Shown: positions 1-5,936 of the stretch, one piece after another
Layout of the letters: the number at the start of each line of letters is the position of its first letter
Numbering within the stretch: the first letter of the stretch is position 1
Assembly: GCA_002497965.1 (NCBI GenBank)
Contig: DAFR01000029.1
Coordinates: forward strand, 2,674 to 10,383
DNA: 7,710 nt
Reading direction: 5' to 3'
Origin: Methanomicrobiaceae archaeon UBA436
GTDB lineage: Archaea > Halobacteriota > Methanomicrobia > Methanomicrobiales > Methanoculleaceae
Position numbers and translations under genes: made by a program
The notes under the pieces: model-generated
Told to the model about the DNA's origin: nothing
Database searches by the model: none
Seen by the model: the letters and a program-made list of their open reading frames with translations, nothing else

Positions 1-62
1 ACCCGCATGCGGGTGCAGGCGTAGATATAGTTGGTTGCAAATCCGCTACTTACCCCTGCCAT
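1..62 (-). CDS. ahaC: A-type ATP synthase subunit C, N-terminal fragment (runs off the left edge)
   Basis: Only the first 20 full codons are present, reading MAGVSSGFATNYIYACTRMR before the window ends. The 'NYIYACTR(V/M)R' stretch is typical of the N-terminus of the archaeal/vacuolar ATPase C (d-type) subunit. This subunit is a funnel-shaped adaptor that seats the central stalk on the membrane proteolipid ring. The start is an ATG 13 nt after the ahaE stop, preceded by GGAGGG at 70-75 with a 7-nt spacer; the ribosome site abuts the ahaE stop codon. Position directly after H-I-K-E matches the known methanogen order H-I-K-E-C. The identification rests on this short peptide plus gene order, and both agree. 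Confidence 0.88.
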   Translation of the reverse strand, partial: MAGVSSGFATNYIYACTRMR

Positions 63-75
63 ATACGGACCCTCC

Positions 76-654
76 TCATCTGAACAGTATATCTGACACG
101 TCCTTCAGACAGGATTCCCAGATCTCATCCAGGAACGTACGGTAACTGTAGTCGATCTGCAGATCGCCGTCTTTGCTCTCGACAATGATGCCGCCGGGGA
201 TCTCGACCGGGCTACCAAGAGTGTAGCCCGACAAGTCCTTGTTTCTGGAGAGGATCTCCATTACAATCGGGGTATCCCGTTCGTTTGCGTGGACAACGCC
301 TTCTCTGATCTCCTTTGCTGCTCTCTTCAGCAGAGATGTGAGCGCCTTCTCCTGGAACTCGGCCGGCAGATCACCGACAGCGGCAAGAGAGGCCGAGTAG
401 ACCTGATCGAGGACATCCTTCTGGGCGTTTAAGATCAGCCGCTTTACTGCCAGGTTCGCCGCGGAGGTCTCCTGGTTGATGATGTGGCTGGCCGCCCGTT
501 CCACTTCTTCCTGTACCGCGCTCTTGATCGCAGCAGCGCGCTCCTGTGCCTCTTTCAGGATCTTCTCTACTTCAGCCCGGGTCTCCGCCTGGATCGCCTC
601 GGCCTCCCTTTGCCCTTTCTCCCGGATCTCATTCACGACTGCTTCGAGTCCCAT
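76..654 (-). CDS. ahaE: A-type ATP synthase subunit E (peripheral stalk)
   Basis: The protein is 192 aa from the start chosen here. Residues 1 to about 85 are a long charged helix rich in Glu, Lys, Arg and Ala, expected to pair with subunit H as a coiled coil. Residues about 90-192 form the globular head that contacts the catalytic subunits, with the family-like segment PGGIIVESKDGDLQIDYSYR around 153-172. E and H make the peripheral stalks that hold the A3B3 head against the membrane subunit I. An in-frame ATG lies four codons upstream at 666, overlapping the ahaK stop as TGATG. I prefer 654 because GGAG at 661-664 sits 6 nt before it, while the upstream ATG has no visible ribosome site. The protein is cytoplasmic, with no membrane segment. 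Its length is normal for the family. Confidence 0.95.
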   Translation of the reverse strand: MGLEAVVNEIREKGQREAEAIQAETRAEVEKILKEAQERAAAIKSAVQEEVERAASHIINQETSAANLAVKRLILNAQKDVLDQVYSASLAAVGDLPAEFQEKALTSLLKRAAKEIREGVVHANERDTPIVMEILSRNKDLSGYTLGSPVEIPGGIIVESKDGDLQIDYSYRTFLDEIWESCLKDVSDILFR

Positions 655-660
655 GGTCAA

Positions 661-664
661 CTCC
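661..664 (-). promoter_or_regulatory. Ribosome binding site deciding the ahaE start
   Basis: GGAG lies 6 nt before the ATG at 654. It is read as codons 1-2 if translation started at the upstream ATG (666), so it favours the shorter 192-aa protein. Confidence 0.7.
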
Positions 665-665
665 A

Positions 666-923
666 TCAGAACAGAAGCAGCAGTGCAACCACAAGACCGA
701 AGATAACAATTGTTTCGGGGATAACCGTCAGCACCAGCACAGGACCGAATACGTCGCGATTCTCCGCTATTGCACCGACGGCTGCAGAGCCGATCGCCAT
801 TTCTGCAACAGCGGATGCTATGCCGGTCACACCGACTGCAAGAGCTGCGCTGAATGCCTTCATTCCTATCTGCGATGCCTGGATCATTTCAACGGTTACT
901 TCAGCTGTGCCAAAATCTACCAT
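666..923 (-). CDS. ahaK: A-type ATP synthase subunit K (c-ring proteolipid, single hairpin)
   Basis: This 85-aa protein is almost entirely hydrophobic, with two membrane helices (about 23-52 and 61-84) joined by a short polar loop, AENRD. It is therefore a single-hairpin proteolipid like bacterial c, not one of the duplicated or triplicated forms found in some methanogens. Helix 2 carries the essential ion-binding carboxylate Glu70 in TVIPETIVIFG. Helix 1 carries a second acidic residue, Glu41, in AVAEMAIGSAAVG. The ring of K subunits turns as H+ or Na+ passes between K and subunit I. The gene starts 4 nt after the ahaI stop; GGAGG at 933-937, inside the last codons of ahaI, is 9 nt before the ATG. 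The polar 20-residue N-terminal segment contains two more Met codons (13 and 21), but only the first has this ribosome site. Confidence 0.95.
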   Translation of the reverse strand: MVDFGTAEVTVEMIQASQIGMKAFSAALAVGVTGIASAVAEMAIGSAAVGAIAENRDVFGPVLVLTVIPETIVIFGLVVALLLLF

Positions 924-927
924 TTCC

Positions 928-2889
928 TTATTCCTCCATAAACTTTGATCTCATACCGAAAGGATTGTACTTTATGCCTCCACCTTTGTAGAACTTGGTG
1001 AAGAACTCAACATAGTGGAGACGAAGTGAATGCAGACCGCCTCCAAGGATGCCAAGTGCTGTGTTCAACAGGTGACCCAGCATGAAGACGAGTATGCCAA
1101 AGATGATAGTAATCACACCTACCAGGGTGATCGCATCAAGTTGGGGTTCTATAAGCATTCCAATCGCGATGTAGTTGACCGTCATCGCGATTGCGACTGA
1201 CGATAAGCCCACTGCCATAAGACGGACGTAGGAGATTACATGACCGAAGATCGTTGGAAGTTCCACAATCTCAAGCGGGTTCTCCTGCGCAATCCCGATG
1301 AGGCCGGCCACAAGCAGGACGGCACCCGCAACTGCGCTGGCGTTCAGTCCCATGAGTACAACCGGGAGCCCCGTAAGGTTGGGCATCAGCGGTATGGGAA
1401 AGATCGACCAGATCAGGAGCAGGATACCCCACATCACCCCAAGCCAGCCGGCGTTTGCGATGACCGCCTTTGTTGCGTGTTTGCCGTGGTGAAGTCTCCG
1501 CGCATTGGCAATGCCGAGAACACGCCCGAGCGTGACGTGCAGGATACCGATCCAGATCGCAAAGATCAGGAGTTCGACTACCTGGGGGCCGTGCCCTGTT
1601 GCGTGCCCCCCGATGTTGAGGTGTCTGGAGAAGATCAGCGTTTCCCACGGGAGCGAGTATCCCAGAAACTCGCTGTAGAGTATGCCAAAGACGATGCTTG
1701 AGATGCTTGCGTAGGTGCCCACCTTGAGCAGACTCCTCATCCCTTCTCCTTTCAGGAACCTCCGCAGGCCAAGGCTCATCGCGAGCAGGATCACGCCATA
1801 ACCCACGTCACCCACGATCACCCCGAAGAAGATGGGAAAAAGGATGGTCATCACCACCGTTGGGTCGAGTTCAGAGTAGCGCGGCCGCCCGTAGAGGTCC
1901 ACGAGCAACTGCATTGGGGTGGCGAACGGGGGGTTGTCATACTCCATCGGTACTCTGGAGTCGTCCTCGATCTCCAGTTCCTCGATGTAGATCCTGCCAC
2001 CGGTTGCCCTGACCAGTGCTTTCTGGATCTCGTCAGCCCGGTCATCGGGCACCCATCCTTCACTTATGAAGGTCACCTCCGTGGTAGCAAACCGCAAAGG
2101 GGCTTCCGCCCGCTCTACGTCAGCCGTGAGTAGTTCATCGCATGCTACCAGGATCTCGGCGTACTGCTCCCGGATCTCCGCAAGTCTTCGGTTGATCGCA
2201 GCAATCTCGTCATCGATCCGCCTGATCTCATTCAGGTGAGCCTGGAGGCGGTCAGCCGGTGCCCCGTTCTCCTCCGGCACGGTGAGCGCCTGGAACCTGG
2301 CGTTGAGGAGGATCCGTTCGACCTCTTCCCGGTGTTCATTATGAACCACGACAACGATCATGTTGCCGGTAACTTTGTCGGAGAAGTACTCCTCATGAGG
2401 AACGCCGATCTCGATGTCACGCGAGATGTGCCCCGCAAAAACGGTAAAATTCCTGTAGCCCCGGTAGAACTCAAGGTCCAGCGGGATCGCAGTGAACGGT
2501 TCAAGTTCTCTCGCGCGCTGCTCATGCTCCTTCTTTTGCACCTCAAGTTTTGAGCGCGAGTTGACGAGATCCTCCACCTCTTTCTGGATGGCGGGCAGAT
2601 CCGTCCGGATCATCTCCCTGACCTTCGATGCAGGGATCTTTCTTTTGACCTCTATGCTGCCGGGGTCTATCCCGCATGCACTCTCGATTGCCCGGACCTT
2701 GATTAGCGCCGAAGCTGCATCACTTGCCTCCGGGAGCGGGTGGCCGATCGAGAGCCCCTCAGATTCACTCTCCGGCACAAAGTCCTCGATGTGATAGACG
2801 TTGTGGCGGTAGAGTTCGTGGATGATGGTCTCGATCTCGCTCTTCGGGGCCGCGATGAGCAGACGGCGCATACCTTTAGGTCTCAGCAT
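928..2889 (-). CDS. ahaI: A-type ATP synthase subunit I (membrane stator, a-subunit analogue)
   Basis: The protein is 653 aa from the start chosen. Residues 1 to about 340 form the cytoplasmic arm, including two charged helical stretches (about 90-130 and 215-250) that form a coiled coil and anchor the E/H stalks. Residues about 344-615 hold seven or eight membrane helices, beginning with the FPIFFGVIVGDVGYG segment. Arg556, in HVISYVRLMAVGLSS, and Arg623, in GLHSLRLHYVEFF, match the pair of conserved arginines that line the ion path in V/A-type I/a subunits. The start at 2889 has AGGAG at 2897-2901 with a 7-nt spacer and lies inside ahaH, a 14-nt overlap. A longer in-frame ATG at 2919 would add ten unlikely residues, and an ATG at codon 7 (MRRLLIA) is also possible. 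Length is typical of archaeal I subunits. Two His-rich loops (423-434 and 467-471) are visible. Confidence 0.95.
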   Translation of the reverse strand: MLRPKGMRRLLIAAPKSEIETIIHELYRHNVYHIEDFVPESESEGLSIGHPLPEASDAASALIKVRAIESACGIDPGSIEVKRKIPASKVREMIRTDLPAIQKEVEDLVNSRSKLEVQKKEHEQRARELEPFTAIPLDLEFYRGYRNFTVFAGHISRDIEIGVPHEEYFSDKVTGNMIVVVVHNEHREEVERILLNARFQALTVPEENGAPADRLQAHLNEIRRIDDEIAAINRRLAEIREQYAEILVACDELLTADVERAEAPLRFATTEVTFISEGWVPDDRADEIQKALVRATGGRIYIEELEIEDDSRVPMEYDNPPFATPMQLLVDLYGRPRYSELDPTVVMTILFPIFFGVIVGDVGYGVILLAMSLGLRRFLKGEGMRSLLKVGTYASISSIVFGILYSEFLGYSLPWETLIFSRHLNIGGHATGHGPQVVELLIFAIWIGILHVTLGRVLGIANARRLHHGKHATKAVIANAGWLGVMWGILLLIWSIFPIPLMPNLTGLPVVLMGLNASAVAGAVLLVAGLIGIAQENPLEIVELPTIFGHVISYVRLMAVGLSSVAIAMTVNYIAIGMLIEPQLDAITLVGVITIIFGILVFMLGHLLNTALGILGGGLHSLRLHYVEFFTKFYKGGGIKYNPFGMRSKFMEE

Positions 2890-3205
2890 GCACCTGCTCC
2901 TTAAACCGTGTAACCACAAGATCTACAGCTTTAGGAAGGTTCTTTCTTCCAGATGCTTTCAGCGCTTCTGCGCGCGCTTCACCCTCCCTGACAATCTCCG
3001 CATACCTCCTCTGCGCTTCGGCCCTTGCCTCGGCAAGGCGCTGATTCCTGTAATCCTCGGCATCCTTCTGTGCCTTGGCGATCAGGTTTTCAGCCTCCAG
3101 CTCAGCATCTGAGAGGCTCTTCCTCCTCTCGGCCTGCGCCTCGCGGATCATCGCCTGATACTCTTCTTCTGTTTCCTTGATGCTTTTCAGGACATCGGTC
3201 TTCAT
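2876..3205 (-). CDS. ahaH: A-type ATP synthase subunit H (peripheral stalk)
   Basis: This small 109-aa protein is highly charged and almost wholly helical. It is dominated by Glu, Ala, Lys and Arg with no proline until residue 90, as expected for a long right- or left-handed coiled coil. Subunit H pairs with E to form the stalks linking the head to subunit I. Identification depends on this composition, the size (family members are about 100-110 aa), and its place as first gene before ahaI, which is the known order in Methanosarcina. The ATG at 3205 follows AAGGAGGG at 3210-3217 with a short 4-nt spacer. A TTG codon directly upstream (3208) is in frame, but ATG is the better start. The last 14 nt overlap ahaI. 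A promoter lies in the 51-nt gap upstream, so this is probably the first gene of the operon. Confidence 0.92.
   Translation of the reverse strand: MKTDVLKSIKETEEEYQAMIREAQAERRKSLSDAELEAENLIAKAQKDAEDYRNQRLAEARAEAQRRYAEIVREGEARAEALKASGRKNLPKAVDLVVTRFKEQVHAET
2897..2901 (-). promoter_or_regulatory. Ribosome binding site deciding the ahaI start
   Basis: AGGAG lies inside the 3' end of ahaH, 7 nt before the ATG at 2889. It supports that start over the longer in-frame ATG at 2919 and means ahaI translation begins before ahaH translation ends. Confidence 0.75.
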
Positions 3206-3250
3206 CAAACCCTCCTTCTCACGGCGTATAAATACTTGATGAAAATGAGC

Positions 3251-3260
3251 ATATATTTAT
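3251..3260 (-). promoter_or_regulatory. Archaeal TATA box for the aha operon, overlapping an upstream stop codon
   Basis: On the minus strand the stretch reads ATAAATATAT, preceded by an A-rich segment (ACAAACAACA) that resembles a BRE. With the usual 24-27 nt from box centre to start, transcription would begin near 3230. This gives a leader of about 25 nt that just accommodates the strong ahaH ribosome site at 3210-3217. The TAA stop of the 178-aa gene (3257-3259) lies inside the box. A second TATA-like sequence, GTATTTATAC at 3227-3236, lies closer to the gene but would leave no room for the ribosome site. The assignment comes from sequence pattern and spacing only. Confidence 0.65.
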
Positions 3261-3793
3261 TGTTGTTTGTCTTCTGCGGATTTTTCTGCATCCAGAACCA
3301 CCACCTCAATTCTGGAAGGAAGGTTTTTTATTACAACTCCACCGGGAACCCCGGAAAGCGAAACACCCGAGAACTCTTCCGATGAGCAGAGAAGGTGCTG
3401 CTCCGGGTGCGTCCCGCGCTGGATGGTGCATGAGAGATGAATCTGTGAGCCAACCGAGACGACCATGGAGAGGCGCCCTGTTCCAGGATGGTCTTTAGGG
3501 AGGACAACAAGCGGGGTATGGTAGCGCCTGACGAGTTCGAGCATCATCTCTGCCTGCTCGGCAGGGCCTCCTTCCGGCATTGAGACAGCGACAAGGTCAT
3601 CCGGGTCGACCGCCTGGCAGTACTCGTCCTCCACGGTCTCGATAAAGAGCACAAACCTGGAAGAGGCCTTCGCGGCCAGAAGAAGAGAGCGCTCACCTCG
3701 CAGAAGGAGGGTCTCGCCGTCGAGGGGCACTATCATCTCGTCCCACCTGGCGGGCAAACCCCCTGATCTCTCGTTTTCAGACTTCTTCGACAT
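3257..3793 (-). CDS. Uncharacterised soluble protein, 178 aa
   Basis: I do not recognise a family. The product is acidic and soluble, with no signal peptide or membrane helix. Residues 1-19 are polar and probably disordered. Residues about 20-100 alternate short hydrophobic strands (LLLAAK, FVLFIE, LVAVSM, PLVVLP) with a helix near 78-92, suggesting an alpha/beta fold. Residues 100-140 contain a cluster of potential metal or catalytic residues: Asp101, His102, His119, Cys122, His129, His133 and Cys136. A last strand pair (GGVVIK, IEVVVLD) precedes a charged tail. The ATG at 3793 overlaps the end of the zinc-ribbon gene by 17 nt, so the two are probably translated in a coupled way. An alternative ATG at 3736 has a better ribosome site (AGGTG at 3744-3748) and would give 159 aa. 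An in-frame extension to 3853 is unlikely because it would read through most of the zinc-ribbon gene. That it is a real gene is likely; its function is unknown. Confidence 0.75.
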   Translation of the reverse strand: MSKKSENERSGGLPARWDEMIVPLDGETLLLRGERSLLLAAKASSRFVLFIETVEDEYCQAVDPDDLVAVSMPEGGPAEQAEMMLELVRRYHTPLVVLPKDHPGTGRLSMVVSVGSQIHLSCTIQRGTHPEQHLLCSSEEFSGVSLSGVPGGVVIKNLPSRIEVVVLDAEKSAEDKQQ

Positions 3794-3929
3794 CTTCAGA
3801 CTGGCAGCTCGGGCACATGGGCCGCTTTCCAAGACCCTTGAACCGCTCGCCACAATCCTTGCAGCGGTAGTTTTTGCCCTTCACCCGCTCATTGAACTCG
3901 ATATCGACAGGTCCACCGACCGTACACAT
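3777..3929 (-). CDS. Small zinc-ribbon protein, 50 aa
   Basis: The translation begins MCTVGGPVDIEFNERVKGKN, followed by two cysteine knuckles, Cys23-K-D-Cys26 and Cys39-P-S-Cys42, with GERFKGLGKRP between them and an acidic tail. This is the layout of a four-cysteine zinc ribbon (rubredoxin-like), common in small archaeal proteins that bind nucleic acid or protein partners. Its specific role is unknown. The ATG at 3929 has GGTGAT at 3935-3940, complementary to the 3' end of archaeal 16S rRNA, 5 nt upstream. The stop lies inside the next gene (17-nt overlap). The preceding membrane platform gene ends 66 nt upstream, so co-transcription with the pilus pair is possible but not shown. The single Cys2 has no partner within the protein. 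Confidence 0.82.
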   Translation of the reverse strand: MCTVGGPVDIEFNERVKGKNYRCKDCGERFKGLGKRPMCPSCQSEDVEEV

Positions 3930-3934
3930 CTGGC

Positions 3935-3940
3935 ATCACC
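3935..3940 (-). promoter_or_regulatory. Ribosome binding site of the zinc-ribbon gene
   Basis: GGTGAT matches the extended anti-Shine-Dalgarno complement (GGAGGTGAT), shifted downstream of the usual GGAGG core, with a 5-nt spacer to the ATG at 3929. It is the main evidence that this 50-codon frame is translated. Confidence 0.6.
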
Positions 3941-3995
3941 AGGAAGGGAAAGGAAGTCAAAGCATAAAACTCTATCGTGCGGGATTGCATCGATC

Positions 3996-5936
3996 CTACA
4001 GGATGACCGCGAAGACCAGAAGTGCGATGATGAGCATCACGGCTGCGTGTTTGACGCCGGCCCTTACTGAAGCCTCACCCATCTGTCCGGCGATCAGCCC
4101 CGAGAAGATGGCCTGGATGAGCACCCCATGGAAGAGCAGACGTTCAAACGTTGCAATGGGTGTGGTGCCGAGAGGGATCGCGCCCATGCCCGCTCCAGCC
4201 GCGGAGACGGTCTCGACACCGGCCAGGACGGTGAGGAACTGGGAGTCGATGACGGCCACGACAAAAAGGAAGACGATGAAGACCAGGTAGACTATGACTG
4301 TGTAGATTGACATCTCGGCGCTTCTCTCCCGCTTGAGGTTCTCCGAGATCGCTGCGTCTCTGGCTGCAATGTTGAGCACCTCACCTATACTGCCGGTCAT
4401 CCGGCTTGCGGTGGTGATCAGGGTGACCGCCCTGGCGATGGCCGGGGTGCGTATCCGCACCTCAAACCGGATAAGCGCCTCCTGAACGCTTGCTCCCCAC
4501 TCGATATCACGCTGGATCTTTCTGATCTCGTATGTCAGCACGCCGAGATCGGCGGATGCCAGGATCGAGATCGCCTGCGCCAGCGTCAGCCCCACCTGGT
4601 TGATGCCTGAGAGGCGGCTCAAAAACTCCGGGATGCTCGCCTCGATCCTCATCACCTTCGTTCGCCAGACCTGGTAGCAGATGCCGAAAGGAACGAGCAT
4701 GATCAGCAGTGCCACGACCAGGTGGTCGTCCAGGACATCGATCAGGACCTCAATATCAGGGTAAGCGGGCGTCACCATGAGTAGGAGAATTACATAGACT
4801 ACAGCAATCGGGACGGTCACGTAAAACGTCCTGTTTGGATCGATGAGAAACGCCTGCAGCGGGTGCCGGAGGAATGATCGCAGATTACGGATCCTGTCGT
4901 AGTTGCGCAGTTTCCGGAAGAGCAACTCTTCGCCGGCGCGCTTCTCGACGCGGACGTCATCGAACTCGTGGAGCCATTTTGCCGAGGTATACCGTTCGAC
5001 GGTCTCGGTCTTGATCGAGATGATGTCTATGAACAGGATGAAGAAGAGCGAACCGACCGGGATGAGGAGGTAGATAACGACCGAGAGCTGCGTAATAGGT
5101 GTGCTGCTCAGAAACCCCATCACGATCATGACGATGATAAGAAAGAGCGGCCCGGCGACAAAGAGCGCCACATAGGATTCGGCAGCCATCTGAAGGGTGG
5201 AGAGGAAGTTCTGCTGCTCGAACTTTGCATCCTCCTGGTAGAGCCGAACCCGCGTCTCCAGGTATTCAAGGACGTCCCCACCGCTCTCGATCACCGAGAT
5301 CAGGTCCTGGATGAAATCCTGTAGTTTCTCTGACGGTGTTGTCTCCTGCAGGTTCTGGAGTGCGGTTATGAGGTCGCAGCCGAAGTAATCCGTGTCCCTG
5401 ACCACCCGGCGGAACTCGTCTGCAACTTCACCATAGATCCCTGCGTTCTCGCTGAGGGAGCGGAATATATCCACCATCTCCGCGCCCCCCTGCCGCATAG
5501 CATACATGTAAGAGACAGCGTTATGGAGCAGCAGGTTGATCCGGGTTGCCCGGGTTGTCTTGTGAATGGCAGGGTAGCGCAGGGCAAGTGCGCGGGATGC
5601 ATAGGCTGCGAGAATGAAGATGACCACGCTGACTAGAAGGTGCAGTGCCGTAAACACCCGATCGGTCAGGACGTAATCCGGCAGGCCGATGCAAAATACG
5701 TTGTAGATCCCGAGGCTGAACTGGGGAAGAGGCAGGAGTTGCATCGCAAGGAATGCTGCTGTGGCACAGGTGGCACCGATGAGCAGGGAGACAAGGAATG
5801 CCAGCAGAAGGTAGTGCTCAATCGTCACCCCGATGTTTGCCGCAACCAGGTCTTTACGGAGGTCACGGTATCGCATGGGGTTGCGCTCCACCCTCCGACG
5901 GATGAAGCGACGGAGGTGCACGCGCAGAGATGGCAT
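3996..5936 (-). CDS. ArlJ/TadC-type pilus or archaellum membrane platform protein (type II secretion F-like)
   Basis: The protein is 646 aa with about nine membrane helices (roughly 42-68, 96-113, 256-276, 285-305, 370-389, 405-421, 545-566, 601-618, 628-646). Between them lie two cytoplasmic helical F-type modules. The first (about 130-250) includes MRQGGAEMVDIFRSLSENAG; the second (about 425-540) includes LSGINQVGLTLAQAISILAS. This doubled arrangement is the hallmark of archaeal ArlJ (FlaJ) and PilC-like platform proteins, on which the partner ATPase acts to drive filament assembly. The first ATG overlaps the ATPase stop by one base (TGATG at 5934-5938), so translation is probably coupled. 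An ATG at codon 21 is a weaker alternative. The basic N-terminus (residues 5-30 rich in Arg) should be cytoplasmic. It is longer than typical ArlJ (about 560 aa), which fits an adhesion-pilus type better, but this remains open. Confidence 0.92.
   Translation of the reverse strand: MPSLRVHLRRFIRRRVERNPMRYRDLRKDLVAANIGVTIEHYLLLAFLVSLLIGATCATAAFLAMQLLPLPQFSLGIYNVFCIGLPDYVLTDRVFTALHLLVSVVIFILAAYASRALALRYPAIHKTTRATRINLLLHNAVSYMYAMRQGGAEMVDIFRSLSENAGIYGEVADEFRRVVRDTDYFGCDLITALQNLQETTPSEKLQDFIQDLISVIESGGDVLEYLETRVRLYQEDAKFEQQNFLSTLQMAAESYVALFVAGPLFLIIVMIVMGFLSSTPITQLSVVIYLLIPVGSLFFILFIDIISIKTETVERYTSAKWLHEFDDVRVEKRAGEELLFRKLRNYDRIRNLRSFLRHPLQAFLIDPNRTFYVTVPIAVVYVILLLMVTPAYPDIEVLIDVLDDHLVVALLIMLVPFGICYQVWRTKVMRIEASIPEFLSRLSGINQVGLTLAQAISILASADLGVLTYEIRKIQRDIEWGASVQEALIRFEVRIRTPAIARAVTLITTASRMTGSIGEVLNIAARDAAISENLKRERSAEMSIYTVIVYLVFIVFLFVVAVIDSQFLTVLAGVETVSAAGAGMGAIPLGTTPIATFERLLFHGVLIQAIFSGLIAGQMGEASVRAGVKHAAVMLIIALLVFAVIL

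Noticed and set aside
476..948. Several plus-strand open frames opposite ahaE and ahaK
   Set aside because: They lie antisense to well-identified ATP synthase genes, their predicted proteins are low-complexity Ser/Ala/Arg-rich or Cys/His-rich, and they lack matching ribosome sites.
1240..1701. 153-aa plus-strand open frame inside ahaI
   Set aside because: Antisense to the membrane part of AhaI; its charged, Asp/Arg/Pro-rich translation is what results from reading hydrophobic codons on the opposite strand.
3935..3937. TGA codon before the zinc-ribbon ATG read as selenocysteine
   Set aside because: No SECIS-like structure is evident, the upstream frame has no good start, and a strong ribosome site sits right at this point. 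The simple ATG start explains the data.
3963..3970. TTTTATGC as a TATA box for the zinc-ribbon gene
   Set aside because: It is a poor match, and the implied transcript start would fall on the ribosome site. It could be a weak promoter, but the 66-nt gap is equally consistent with co-transcription from the pilus genes.
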